Shown piece by piece: positions 33,119 through 45,240 of a stretch of 64,000 nucleotides of DNA (position 1 is its first letter; each line of letters opens with the position of its first letter). The notes below the pieces were generated by a model that was given only the letters and a program-made list of their open reading frames with translations, did not search any database and had not been told where the DNA came from. Origin of the DNA: Cylicocyclus nassatus (taxonomy: Eukaryota; Nematoda; Chromadorea; Rhabditida; Strongylidae); NCBI GenBank assembly GCA_958299035.1, contig CATQJL010000112.1, positions 45,280,941-45,344,940 of the forward strand, read 5' to 3'. Made by a program: the position numbers and the translations under genes.

Positions 33119-36100
33119 AATCCTTTCCGACCACAACGCGGTAACCGCTTCGTCGTCGGCTACTGAAGACGAACTAATCACTCTTGACTATACCTCGGAC
33201 GAAAATAACTGCAGCGAGGCCCGCGCTAGTGGATCCAAATCCCAAACTGAAATGACAAGAGCACCGGAGAGAGAAGCGGTCAGTGTAATAATAATACACG
33301 AATTCTGTAATCTTCTGCAAGCAGATCTATGTCTATGATCTTGGTTTCATCAATAAAAACTTATGAATACCGCAGGCAGTGAAGATCTTTCAGGGGTGTG
33401 GCCATGAAAACTCAAATACATCCTCGCCGAGTTGTTCTCGTGCCTCAGATACAGAAAATGTAAGAGGTACACCCTCAAAGAGCGGCCTTCAAGAAAGTGT
33501 GCAGATCAGCGAGATTGGTAGTCAAGGCGGAGAAGGAGAGATCAAGAGGATTGTCATCAGCAGCAGTGCAAGTGACAGTGAAGATTTGGCGCCATGTCTT
33601 CGCATCGAAAACGTACCGATGGAGATAACAGCAGATGTAAGTTTTTGTATACCTCCAATTGATTGAAGTTCTACTGGCACAGAACTTTCGTTGTCTTCTC
33701 CATTGTAGTTTGTAGTGTTTTTGTCCATCTAGAGCAGATAACTGATAACAGTATCGTTTTTGTTATAGAATGTTGCTTGCGATCCTGTTAGGTGGGATCT
33801 ATATTATCTATATATTATACATTGAAGATGTAAACAAATTTTGATCTACTGGAAGAGGTCCATCCACTATTCTTGCAAAAGCTGCAGCAGCAGCAAAAAG
33901 AGTGAAAAATAGCCGTATATAATACCAACACATAAAGACGTTATCGAACCTCCAAAAAACAACATTGAGGATTTTACTTAAATTTACGCTTCGCTGTGGC
34001 ATACATAGGGAAAATCTGCATCTCAGCAAAATTTAACAAACCAAATTTTGTTGGAAAAGTTGACGGGAAAAAGTGTATTTCTTCGTTTCACCATCTTTGC
34101 GGTTTCCTGAACATCCTGCTTATTCCAAAAATGAGAGAATTGCGCTAATGCAAAAAAGTCGCGATTGCTAGCTGCACACAGTGAGTGATTCTGCTGGTCT
34201 GCTGAGGCTCCGCTATTGCAGACGCTGTGTCTGTGCGTTGTTTTCGATCTCACACTCCTCAGTGTCGCACACACTCGCTGTCCCCTTTCGTGTCTGGTTC
34301 AAATCTTTTTGGCGCGTTGCCGTACACCACTTGACCTGCTAAATCTGATCCTGCTTTATCACCATCTCCATCTTATCCTGATCATCTTTTTCAGTGTTTC
34401 TATAGAATATTTGAGGTTAGCACTGTTGTCTCAGGATTGTGCTCCCGCTTGTGCCACTGCACCGTCTTTGTCTCGACAAGGCTCATCATCGAGTCTTTGT
34501 AGCGAAGACCTCCTAGCTGAGACGGGCTCATTTCGCCCAAAATTGGTTTGTGCATAACCTAGATTCACCATTTTTTTGCTCAAATCACATTTTCAGATCA
34601 AATTTGATAACGTGGATGAGACAGATGTTCGTATCCTCAACACTGGTGATATTGTTTTGAAAGGAGTTGTGTTTGCCGCGGAGACTATTGGCCTAAAAAA
34701 GGACACAGCAAAAAAACCGAAAATGGAAGTCGTGGAAGATGCAGAGAATGACGAAGAAATGACAGAGTGAATAAATTAATCCCAACATCGATTTCATTCC
34801 TTTTGTGTGAAATATTGCACTCTGCTTCTTTCAGCGAAGAGGTCGTAGACGTTGTTAGTGATGAGGATCTTGAAATGCAGGAACTTATTAGGCAAGAAAA
34901 ACGCGCTCGTTCGGGTAAACCACCGAAGGAGAAGAAGGTAGAGTTTTGATCTCCCTTCTTTTTGAATACAAAACCAATTTTGCATTTCTTTCTAGTCAAG
35001 CAGACTCTTTCCAATTTTTTACCCTTTTTCTGATCAATCATTGTTGACAAAGGTTGCTTATATGCTAACATTGGTTCATCACTGTGTTATCGCTCTTTTG
35101 ACAATCCTGTTTGCTTAGGTTTTCCCGTGTTTTCGACTGAATCAACACTGCTCTGATCACTTTACAGAAGCGGCCAAAAAGAAACAAAAGCGACGATGTT
35201 GTTGCCGACGAAGATGCGGACCGTCTTCTGCGAAATGCTGATGCTCTCCTTCATGAAACACCTGGTGACAGAGTCCGTAGTGAAGACGGTGACGACTCGG
35301 ATGAGGAAATAGAAGAGGTTTTTTGCCGGATATTTTAATGAGATGATACCAGCATTTGCTAGTTTTTAGGTTACCAATGCTAATACGAAGGAAGAACTCA
35401 AAGCAGAAAAACTTGGCAATAAGTGCAATGGTACATCCATTTCGAAGAAAGGCCGCGGTGGGTTAAAGAAGGATAAACCCGAGAAGGAGAAGAGGTAGGT
35501 TGTCTTATTTTTGTGCAAAGAATTCGTCACGCTTACTAGGATATCTACATCTTCAGGAATGAAGATGTGAAAAAGAATGGAGAAAAGTCTAAAGAACTGG
35601 ATAAGAGTGGTGATTCGTCGTCAGAGGACGAACCTGTTGTCAAGCGTCACAGATTGTCGAAGAAAGAGGTAGTACAACTTTTACGTGCACGTCACTTTTC
35701 GGATTACTTGATTCCTACAAGTTATCTGTTTTCTTGCATTATTCTAGTGACTGAGTTTACTAGTTGTACGAGGCAAGAACTGCATTCATAGTGTGGAGGC
35801 CCCCCACTCTTACTAGGATGCTTCTTTGCGTTAAGAGATATCGAGAGAAAGTAAACAGTGAATTAGGTCTTGATGCATATCTATGGCACTGCAGAGTCTT
35901 TGTCAGGTTATGACAGGCAGTTTAGATATGAACGGAGGCTTCTCAAGTGATGTTTTAAAAGAATGGTCCGCTCGTAAACCTTATTTACTGCGTCTTTTTT
36001 TTTCGTCGCCACTACTAATATTGCTCTTGGCAACTCTTGCATGCTGCAGCTTTTCAGTTAATGAACGCATTGTGGTTTTGTAGCTTTGGCAAAAATTCAA

Positions 36101-38127
36101 GATGCAATGCAACCTTATCATCCAAAGTAGTGCGGCAGATTTTCGACTTTGAATCTGTATATTAATTCAGACCTTCTGGTGCTAAGATTCAACATTCGCT
36201 AACATTCTCAGAGAGCTTGAACTCTGACCTCGTGAATTACTAGTCTGAACTAGCACCACTGAAGACAGCTCCGGGCTGATTTGAATTTTGGTGTACTATT
36301 ATCATCAAACTAGCACCTCAAGCTAACCACTTCTCCAAAAAGACACTTCGTGCAATTTCTAAAGCCGGCGTGCGGACTGCCGTTCTGGACTAGTGCCGTC
36401 GTTCTTCTTACAGACAGCGTCCCGGTTGATTCTTGATTATCAGTCCTAGCTTTATCCACGTCTTTTCATAGCACTAGTTTCATATGAAAGTTGAAAAGCG
36501 TGAATCCCTTGAAATCTCTTTCTTTGAGGCCATTTTTCGAGGAATTGTGGATTACCGCGCGGCGCTACCTTGTCGAAAGTAGATCGAAACTTTCTTAACA
36601 ATATGCATTCGATCGTGCATGAAGCCGCAGTTATCGAGAAAGCCTTCAAAGGGCTTGGGACGGATTCACGCTTTTTTAGTCCTGTAATCAAAATCAATCC
36701 GTGAGGCCTGGATAGGGTTAAAAATATGGAAGTCTATAATTTCTGTGGGTGTTTGCGGCTTGAAAAGTGCTGAGAATGGTAGAATTCGAAGTGAAGAACT
36801 TGCCTCATAGCCCTTACCTCAAACTACTGCCACAGTCAATTCGACAGAGTCGGCGCAAGCGGGTGCTTGATCTTGAACCGGTGCAGCCTTTTCCTGGTTT
36901 AGGGCGAGTAAGACATAGAAGAGAAGATTTTGAGATCAACTCATGGTCAGAGAATGACCACCAAATTTGTTGCTGGTTTTGGTATAAGTGTATCTTATTG
37001 TTAGTATAGTGTCAGCATACCATTGGGCCTATTAAGGAATCTTTTTTATTACTACTTCAGATCGGAGTTGGAAGAGGCAAAAAGTGTGTTTCTGTTATGT
37101 GAGAGGTTGGCGAGCAGAACGTCTACAGTGGTAGGCGAATAAGCTCTAAATTCTTTGAAAATCACAATCCAGTAAAAAGTGAGGAAGAGAACACATTGTA
37201 GACGTTTGAAGAGAGTGGCGAATTGTCTATCATTGAACTTATATGAGGACGAACTTCTATGGGAAAAGTCATTTCAGAAGGAGTTAGCTGATCTGGTATC
37301 GTCTGCACAGAGACTCATCCGCTCTTCCTCAAGTGAAGATGATAGCATCAAGAAGGAGTCTCATGCAAAGGGGAATAAGAGGTAGGTAATACATCAGTGC
37401 ATGGTCTGATGTTGGCTTTATCAGTTGCATCTGTGCGTAAACACAACATCCGGTTCTAGGCGGAAAGTTGTATCATCTGATTCGGATGCGAGCGTGCATG
37501 AATCATCCGAATCAGAAGACGAAAATAATAGCGAGGATGATGACAGTGATGAAATTATAATCAAGAGACCGAAGTCAAAAAGAAGGAAGGTAGGAGTATA
37601 ACTACAAATCGTTTGCTGAACTCAGGAAATACCAAGATAACTTTTGTGCCTTTTTCGCAGACAGTCACAGATGAAGAAGATTCCGATGATGAAGTTCTTT
37701 CGAAGGAAAAGAAGGGTAAACTGACACGGGCACCTAAGGGTATAATGGGAAGCGACAAGTTGCAAAAGGAGACATTAGATGCAGAAAAGGCCGAAAGAGT
37801 TTGTTGATTCTTCTTACATTTATTCAGTATTGCATTGCACAAACCTTTTTTCCATTTATGCGTTATTGTTAGGAGCGAAGGAAGCGTCTGGAACAGAAGC
37901 AGAAAGAATTTAACGGAATCGAGTTGATGGAAGGTGTCGATATAGCCTCTGCTCTCGTCAGTGGTACGAAGACTGTACAAAAGCTGAAGGTGCGCATAAA
38001 GTCACTGTATTAACCCATTCGTTTACTTAAAAGTAGTTTTTAGCCATTTTTTTGTATTTAGTCTGTCGTTGTCGATCCAGATAAAAATGGCGATCCACCG
38101 GTTCCTGTTTCAGTTCATCCATCTTTG
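33119..38127 (+). other. xnp-1: xnp-1 exons: acidic N-terminal region
   Basis: Exons: 33119-33278, 33376-33636, 34435-34545, 34597-34766, 34835-34937, 35168-35317, 35370-35494, 35557-35668, 37278-37381, 37460-37589, 37661-37798, 37873-37989, 38062-38127. They encode serine/acid-rich stretches ([26 protein letters not shown]) alternating with lysine clusters (PKSKRRK), as in the disordered N-terminal part of ATRX. The 35669-37277 intron (1.6 kb) might hide another exon: open frames at 36767-36930 and about 37069-37131 were considered but break phase or have poor sites. The donor at 35318 is GTTTTT, non-ideal. Confidence 0.75.
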
Positions 38128-41100
38128 GTATGTTTGTTCCTTTTTGTTATGCAGGAATTACATTTTTTTTGTTATCAGGTTCGAGTTCTCAAGCCGCACC
38201 AGGCTCAAGGAGTGCAGTTCATGTACGACAGTGCGTTTGAATCCCTCGACAGATTGGAGGAGGAAGGAGGAGGTGGTATTTTGGCCCACTGTATGGGACT
38301 TGGAAAGACACTGCAGGTGAGAATACCTCGCAAAATTTTGGACTAAGATTTGTTTGCATGTCTTCGCATGTTTCAGGTCATCACTTTCCTTCATATGATA
38401 ATGACACATCCTAAGCTCGTGGAGTATAGCAAAAGAGTACTAGTGGTAGTTCCAAAGAATGTGGTCTTGAACTGGTTCAAAGAATTTCAAAAGTGGCTTG
38501 AAGATAATGATCCCGATCTAGCCGTCATAGATGTATGTTACTTGATATTGAATTATTTCTCTAAGGATCATATATCATGCTCAGTTATTATCAGGTAATG
38601 GAGCTGGACTCCTTCAAAACATACAACGATCGGCATTTGGCTTTGAAAAACTGGTATCACTGTGAAGGCACGTTTTGACTGATCTAAACCTTGTGTGTTA
38701 TTTCAGTCCAGTGTTTTAGTTCCTTCCGTGATGATCATAGGGTATGATATGTTTCGAATCTTGACTCATGACGATGAAGATAACAAGAAGAAACGGGGTG
38801 CACCTAAAAAGCCACCTTCAAAAAGAAATAAACGGCTATTGAAACTGCAGGAACAGTTCAGAGAATATTTGCAAGATCCTGGTAAGGCAATGTTTTTTGT
38901 TTTGAAATGAACTTTCAAGAACATTCTTCTAATGACTAGATAAATTATTTTTAATTGTTGTCATCATAGCTAGATCTTCTTTTTAGGTCCTGACATAATC
39001 GTGTGCGACGAAGCACACAAGCTGAAGAATGACGAATCTGCTCTATCTAAAACAATGGTGAAAATAAGAACGAGGAGGAGGATATGTTTAACAGGCACAC
39101 CTTTGCAGAACAATCTTATGGAATGTTAGTTCTGTTGGTACTTCATTAACTTTTGCTCTATTATTGTACACTTTTGGTGGGAGATTGTCTTCTCATATAC
39201 TATCATATTAGCGGATAAGTGCTTGTTTCTGCTCTGACGCTGCAGGAGTAGCAAGCGCGAAAATCTGAGCTCTCGTTTCCCCCTCTTTCTTTGCTTGTAT
39301 ATGTCTTGGAGACATTAGCATTGGAAAGTACCAGTTACCTAGCTTGCGATTGCCTTCTAATACGCATCTCGTCGAGTATTTCCTACAACTCCATTATAAG
39401 GAATGGTACATAAAAGTGCGGTGCGTACCGGTCAAATTCTCATGGTTCATTCTGACTACAAGGAGTGGGGATCATGTTGGGGATTGATTCAAGCCTTGCG
39501 CATGACTTCAACTGACCACCGAGTTGTTTTTGGAAGTGGGTACATGAAGAAGCTCCTTACAGATCACTGCATGGTAAATTTTGTGAAACCTGGACTTTTG
39601 GGCACAAAAACAGAGTTTGCCAATAGATTCGCTAATATTATCATGCGGTAAGTCTGCTTTTTTTGTTGCTATTGCTGACCAATGAGGAGCATTCCAATTT
39701 TCAGCGGTCGCGTAAAGGATGCTACACCCTTGGAAGTGAAGTTTATGAAAAGGCGATGTCATGTGTTGTTCGAGCATTTGAAGAAGTGTGTCGATGTAAG
39801 GGATGCTATTCATCACCTCTTACTTTTTTCCCCTGACGCGCTCGGTCATTTGCAATTTTGAATAATTTTTTGTGCAGAAGAATCAGTCAAAAGCTTTTAG
39901 CGCAAAGATTACCGAGTTTTGATGGAAGCTATACCGCCGAAACAGGAATATGTGATCAATGTGCGATTGACTGCACGCCAATGTGCATTGTACAGGTTTG
40001 TACATCTGATTCATTTTCAGTGTGACAGGATATTACATAAATAATTTAGGGCCTTCCTAGAAGGCGTCGTCAATGATGGTTCACGGTTATCCAAACGGTT
40101 ACTGCCTGATTACCATGTTCTGTCTCGGGTCTGGACTCATCCGTACCTGCTTATTCTCCATGAACAGAAGCAGGAAAGAGAGGTGAGTGTTTCTTTGGTG
40201 ACTTTCAAATGACTGTGTGCTATCCTCATCCAGCTGTGTGTGTTTTTGGGTGTGGGCACTTACTAAGTCTATCATTACAGCGCATGCTTCGCGACGAGAC
40301 TTTGGAGGATGAAGAATTTATCGATGATGGCTCTGGAACGACATCTGAGTCAGAATCAGAGGAAGAGGAAGAGGTCAAGATTAAGAAGCGACCGAAAAAG
40401 AAAGGTCGTGGAAAATCGAAAGAAAGCGATAGCGAAAGCGATGTTGTAGTGCTGTAAGTCATTCTTAAACTTCGGTATATCATTTTACTCGATGAGTCTC
40501 AGGTCTTCTGACGATGAAAATCGATCTGCCGCAGATGAGAAGATTGTTTCGAGAAAATCACGAAGGCTTGAAGGTGAAGACCCTGAAATGGAAGGTCGCG
40601 ATGTCGAAACTCCTCCAGAGTATAGTGGCTGGTCAGTGTAAAATTGATACTGTTTGAGTTTTCAACCGCTTTGCTGTTTTATTAACCTAAGGGTATCGCA
40701 TGATTTCGATTCATCAATATGTGTAAGATCCTGAGATAACATTATTTATAGTGGGTATTTTTTAAAAGCTACATACATTAGCTCAGTTTTTGGCATAAAT
40801 ATCACGATCAGTATGTAATAGTTGACATACATCAGAGTAGATTTTTATTGTTTTTGCTTTTTTATGTTTGCTTCATGCCAAAACATTTATAGGTTCACCC
40901 GCTGTGGTCTTGTTTCTTCCTCTGATCGAGATGATTTTACACTGAGCAACAAGTTGGTCCTTCTCATACAGATCCTGAAAAAATGTGAAGAAATTGGCGA
41001 TAAATTGTAGGTTTTGAATATCTGTTTCAGCAATTCCTCTTCCGTTCACCTTTGAAAGGTTACTTATAGGCTTGTTTTCTCTCAGTCTTTGGAATCCTTG

Positions 41101-43197
41101 GGTTTGATCAAAAGAACGCTAGAATATTTGGACGAGACCAGACAATGGTTTTCTGATGGTCATGAAGCAATAAAAGCTGATGGAGAGGTCAATTACGATT
41201 TTTTTCTATTTTCATTGAATATTTTTTTCCAGAAGTGGGGTTGGAAAGAAGGTCGCGACTACATGGTTATCGATGGTTCTGTTCAATCAGGAAAACGGGA
41301 CACCGTACAAGTAAAATTCAACAATCCAAGTAATTTACGAGCAAGGTAATTTTAGAGTACAACTAGATGGCAAACCCGGCTCCGCCCGGCCCTGTCATTA
41401 TCATATTTGTAATCAGCATGCTCGATTACCCCCTGTGCCAACTCCCAGCCCCGTAGCTCAAATTTTGCAAAAAATCGATAAAATCGATATCGATCGATGA
41501 TGAAAAGTAGCCTATGACACGCTCCCTGCCCCGAAGTGTATGTGTGCCAAGTTGGTCCAAATCGGTTCAGAAATAAAAATTTCTATTCCGCACATACGTA
41601 CAGACAGACAGACAGACAGACACACATTCAGCTTTATAGATAAGATAAGATATCAAAGTTGAGCAATCTAAAATGCTAGGGCATTTTTAGATTGATGTTG
41701 ATATCCACTCGCGCGGGTTCGCTTGGAACAAACATGGTCGCTGCAAATAGAGTGATAATTTTTGATGCATGCTGGAACCCATCTCATGACACACAGTCGC
41801 TTTTCCGTGTCTATCGATTTGGTCAAACTAAGCCGGTCTACATATATAGATTCATCGCACAAGTAGGTTACCTATGAATTTTTGTGTCAGTAGTTTGAGG
41901 AAGAGTCTATCGGTTAAGGGCACAATGGAAGAACGGATCTACAAGCGGCAAGTAACAAAGGAATCAACTTCAATGCGGGTTGTCGACGAGGCTCAGATTC
42001 AACGACATTATGATGGCCATGATTTAGAAGAACTTTACTTGTGCGTTTTAGACGTCTCTACTTTTTCGAATGTTTCGAAATTGTGTTCTAGGTTCAATCC
42101 TAACGAACTGGATGAAAATGATTCTCAATCAAGACCAAGTTTTGCCCCGCCTAAGGTAATTATGGCATGGCACATTGAATTACTTATGCTCCTCAAATTT
42201 CTTGTAGGATCGTCTTCTTGCCGAAATTCTTCTGTCCAACAAGGATTCGGTTGTGGATTACTTTCAACACGACACCTTGTTCGCTCATGTTGAAGAAGAA
42301 AAACTAACCGAAGAGGAACTGAAGGAGGCTTGGGATGATTACGAACGCGATAAGGTAGGTGTCAACTCTTGAGAATGTTGTTGTCTGTTGGAGATAAGTT
42401 ACATAAAAGCAGTTCACATATTTCAAGTTCTTTACTAAAATTTCATCTCTAGAACATGAGCGCTTATGGGCGAGCAGGGCAACTTGGTGCTACGGGATTC
42501 AGTGGTCTTGGGAATCTGGGTATGAATCCTATGGCTGCTTACCAACAAATGCAGCAGCAACTTGTGCGCACTCAGGTACACACTTTTAAAAATGCTTACT
42601 TCCAGTCTAGGTTAATGGCATTTTTCCTTTGACATGTAACCTTAGGCTTTACAACAGCTTAATCGTGATGTTGTATATATCAACTGTTTCAATATTCCAC
42701 TCATGGACCATGATACTGCTATGAAGGTATGTGCATGGAACTTGGTCGCCTTGGATCTCAATGCGTATTATTTAGGTCACATATTTGAAAAAAGCACTCG
42801 AGGACTTGCTGCCGCAGATTCCTCACGAAATGCGCGGTGGTATATCGGAATTCAACTCATATTTCATCAACTTTATAACGGTAATTCTTAAAATATTTTG
42901 GCAAGTGTGCTATTTTTTCATAAGAAAAGGTTTGTTCTGTATGTTTTTTGGAATTCTATATGTAATCATAGATGACAGTGGTTTTAGTGATGACTGTTTT
43001 GAGTATCTTTATATTGTGCATTTTTACAGCAAGCGGTGGAAGGCCGACATAACGCTGCATGGATGTTAAGCAGAGCAGTGTCAACGTTCCGAACTGTAGT
43101 GAAACTGGTGAAAGATCAACCGAGTTGCAAGCAAATTCTACGTCAACTTTACGCTAGTACCAGTCAGTTTTTCGATCCCATGGAAACTCCTCCTTGA
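33119..43197 (+). CDS. xnp-1: XNP/ATRX SNF2-family chromatin remodeller
   Basis: An ATP-dependent remodeller of the ATRX/Rad54-like SNF2 group; in animals the family acts in the nucleus in heterochromatin and histone H3.3 deposition. I trace 35 exons in phase from 33119 to the TGA at 43195-43197 (about 1,480 codons); with the two exons at 23810-25476 the product is at least 1,577 residues, longer than the Caenorhabditis protein as I recall it (about 1,360). The order is acidic/lysine-serine-rich N-terminal third, SNF2 lobe 1 with GLGKT, DEAH and LTGTPLQNN, acidic insert, lobe 2 with [10 protein letters not shown] and [17 protein letters not shown], then the ATRX-type C-terminal region. Human ATRX has DEGH at motif II; this has DEAH. 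No cysteine-rich ADD domain is visible, as in other nematodes. No in-frame ATG opens the 33119 exon except one at about 33251. Confidence 0.93.
38179..39995 (+). other. xnp-1: xnp-1 exons: SNF2 ATPase lobe 1
   Basis: Exons: 38179-38316, 38377-38532, 38595-38667, 38720-38881, 38987-39124, 39563-39647, 39705-39795, 39901-39995. The first carries [14 protein letters not shown] and the Walker A motif MGLGKTLQ (38293-38316); 38987-39124 has DEAH (39007-39018) and LTGTPLQNN; 39563 continues [13 protein letters not shown]. The join 38667/38720 needs a GC donor (AAG/GCACGT) to keep NWYHCE in frame with [10 protein letters not shown]; a GT donor at 38654 is the alternative. The 39125-39562 intron has no recognisable repeat. 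Confidence 0.85.
40050..42040 (+). other. xnp-1: xnp-1 exons: acidic insert and helicase C lobe
   Basis: Exons: 40050-40182, 40281-40453, 40503-40631, 40893-41006, 41070-41187, 41233-41345, 41691-41862, 41919-42040. 40281-40631 encodes the acidic insert ([17 protein letters not shown]) seen between lobes in ATRX. 41070 starts [11 protein letters not shown] (motif IV). 41691-41862 holds motifs V and VI ([20 protein letters not shown]). The exon at 41919 uses an AAG acceptor rather than CAG; the conserved [17 protein letters not shown] join supports it. The intron before 41691 carries a dispersed repeat. Confidence 0.88.
41356..41650 (+). repeat. ACAG-tailed dispersed repeat in xnp-1 intron
   Basis: A copy of the 13450-13815 family: CAAACCCGGCTCCGCCCGG head, CAGCATGCTCGATTACCCCC, CCCCGTAGCTCAAATTTTGC, TATCGATCGATG, CCGAAGTGTATGTGTGCC, an ACAG run and CATTCAGCTTTATAGATAAG. 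It fills nearly all of the 345-bp intron 41346-41690 between the lobe 2 exons, while neighbouring introns are 45-60 bp. Sense orientation relative to the gene. Confidence 0.8.
42092..43197 (+). other. xnp-1: xnp-1 exons: ATRX-type C-terminal region
   Basis: Exons: 42092-42155, 42208-42354, 42453-42575, 42646-42726, 42776-42880, 43030-43197. They encode [20 protein letters not shown], an acidic [18 protein letters not shown] segment shared with ATRX, a glutamine-rich [14 protein letters not shown], and a final helical part ending FDPMETPP. The stop is at 43195-43197. Confidence 0.85.
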
Positions 43198-43516
43198 TGC
43201 TATCCTTACTTGTCTATCTCACTCATGATTACAGTTCAACAGGTGCATTGTTTCAATAGTGCAAGTAATTTATATGTTTGTTCTATTCTATCGCATGCCG
43301 CCATCTGTCAACTTGTTCAATTCAATATGGAGTAGTTCATTCCAATTGTTCCCCCAACCCGTCTTCCTTCCTGTTCATGAGCATGTCCCATACTTCCTGT
43401 GCTTGCTTGTACCAATATAGACAATTTTGCGTAGAGTTCGTCGGTGAGGGGTACGCTTAGATCGTGTGTTATCTCAAAGATCTCTTGATTAGTCGATTTA
43501 TTATCTTCGCTAATCA

Positions 43517-43522
43517 AATAAA
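43517..43522 (+). terminator. polyadenylation signal, xnp-1
   Basis: AATAAA 320 bp after the xnp-1 stop, the first canonical signal seen on this strand. A minus-strand AATAAA (TTTATT at about 43532) lies only 15 bp further, so convergent 3' ends would overlap. Confidence 0.5.
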
Positions 43523-43580
43523 TGTATTCCTTTATTTGCTTTCTTTACTTATTTCCTATCAAAATCTTCTGTTCGAATCA

Positions 43581-43809
43581 TCATCTTCGGGCTGGCAGTC
43601 TGCCTTTGAGGATATATCGAAGACCCATCCAGGCTCCTGCCATGGCGACACTCAGACCGACTATGAAGAATGGTGAGCGGAAGTACATGTCTAGATGTGG
43701 TAACTTTCCCTAGTGTTTAACAATGCAAACTTCTCACTTACACTGTCTTATCTGGTCGAAGATTATGAGCCGTCGAGCTCCACAGGAAGCGCAGTACCGA
43801 TCGAATGGT
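43581..43809 (-). CDS. candidate small single-pass membrane protein, convergent with xnp-1
   Basis: Exon 43709-43581 reads GKLPHLD, then MYFRSPFFIVGLSVAMAGAW, MGLRYILKGRLPARR and TGA: one hydrophobic segment followed by basic residues, as in small mitochondrial inner-membrane subunits. A minus-strand AATAAA lies about 50 bp past the stop. An upstream exon (43809-43744, after GATTCCAG) reads TIRSVLRFLWSSTAHNLRPDKT, like a mitochondrial presequence, and joins in phase if the donor is GTGTAA; the stronger GTAAGT two bases on breaks phase. The implied intron is only 34 bp, short even for nematodes. If the upstream exon is wrong, translation could begin at the internal methionine. No family assigned. 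Confidence 0.42.
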
Positions 43810-44309
43810 CTGGAATCTCACTAAGTTTTAGTTTTTAAAACTATGGAAAGAGGAAGAAAATCTATAATGAAGCAGTAATTTGTAATAAGCTGAAATACGA
43901 AAACTTTTGTGGCGATCCAATAACCTTCGTGCGAGCAGAACAAATATCCAGAGTTCGCAAAAATCCAGACACTCGATGGCGATTATTGGGCACTCATTAC
44001 GTTGCAGAATATTAAGTCATAGTCCATGTTGAATTAGTCAATATCTTTATTCAAAGTATCATCTGGGCAGTAATTTAATGATTCCAAATGGTTTACATTT
44101 CGAACAATGTTTACCTGTCCTTCAAAGTATTGTTATCATTTGTCCGATAGAAACCTTTTCCAACGAAATGGAGGGGGGGGGGGAGGGGGAATGGTAAGAT
44201 GCGGAGATCTTTGAGACTTTTTCAAGCTGGTATAGTTGCCTTAATTTAAAGGTGTTCAAAAGCAGTGCCTATTTTGAGGTTGGTGAGGTCTTTAACGAGG
44301 TCTAAGATA

Positions 44310-44539
44310 CAGGGCTTGTCAAACACAGTGTCGCTTGGATCAGCATCTCCATTCTCGCGCTGGACTCTGCATCTCTTCCGCAAACATGCTCTCTGATCAC
44401 TTTCCCTCTGATCAAGGCAAGCGTGGGAAGGCGGAGCCTCAATCAATTGGAAGTGATTAGGGAGCGTGCTCAAAAGACGCAGAATCCAGCGCGGGAGTGG
44501 AAATGCTGATGCAAACGACACTGCGTTTGATAAGCCCTG
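44310..44539. mobile_element. MITE, 'CAGGGCTTRTCAAAC' ends
   Basis: CAGGGCTTGTCAAACACAGTG pairs with CACTGCGTTTGATAAGCCCTG, with matching inner arms (CATCTCCATTCTCGCGCTGG against its diverged complement). TA on the left flank. Ends begin like the 28458 hairpin. Confidence 0.7.
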
Positions 44540-44739
44540 CAAGTAATTGTTCAAGTCTCGCTGCAGAACGTATATTCCGGAGAGAGGAAAGAGCATAAGA
44601 TGGTGTATGCGGCAGGGGTGATCCCGCTTGTCAAAGAAAGTAAAAGTTTGCAGCTGATTTGGAGGTAATCCGAGAAGGTTAAAGCCTTCCTTTCATCGTA
44701 GAAATCGGAATATTTACACTCGTAGCTTCAAAATTAAGC

Positions 44740-45110
44740 CTGTGGTATTAAAATTGTATTGTATACTTTGTAAACGTTTGTATTCACTACTTTTATTGCT
44801 GCTGTTTATCGGATCGATAACAGCTCTTATAGCTAAGGCATGCGATGGTGAGCTCATAGGATACACGCACCGAGATAGGAGGATGAGGCGATGAGGGGGG
44901 GGGGGGCGGGATGACCTGAGGCAAGCCACGTCTGGCTTTGCCATGAGCTTTTCTTCCTTTCGTAGTTCTTTTTGTGCCTGGAGGTTGAGTGGTCTTCTGA
45001 ATTTTCTTCTTTCATTTTGTCATTTTCTTTTGTCATTGCTAGTGCCTTTTGATCATTGCAAATGAATTGTTTTTATTTGCTGTGTCTGTTATTGAAAAGC
45101 GTCGGGATAT
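44740..45110 (+). repeat. dispersed repeat X, intact copy
   Basis: The segment from TTGTATTGTATACTTTGTAAACG to GTGTCTGTTATTGAAAAGCGTCG recurs at 48425-48505 plus 49528-49790, where it is cut in two by a nested insertion. Contains GTTTATCGGATCGATAACAGC and GATGACCTGAGGCAAGCCACG landmarks. Function unknown. Confidence 0.65.
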
Positions 45111-45240
45111 TCACCCCTCGATTTCTTTCGTGAAGTGAATTTATTCATGGAGCAAAGCCTCAGGCAAGTGAACACGAAACGCTATCACCACGAAACCTCA
45201 CAAGCCAGGACGACTCGCTCAGTAAGTGGGACTCGTTAAA

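Noticed and set aside
36767..37131. Possible extra xnp-1 exons ([34 protein letters not shown])
   Set aside because: The direct join 35668 to 37278 is in phase with good sites; these segments have poor splice sites or an in-frame stop after joining.
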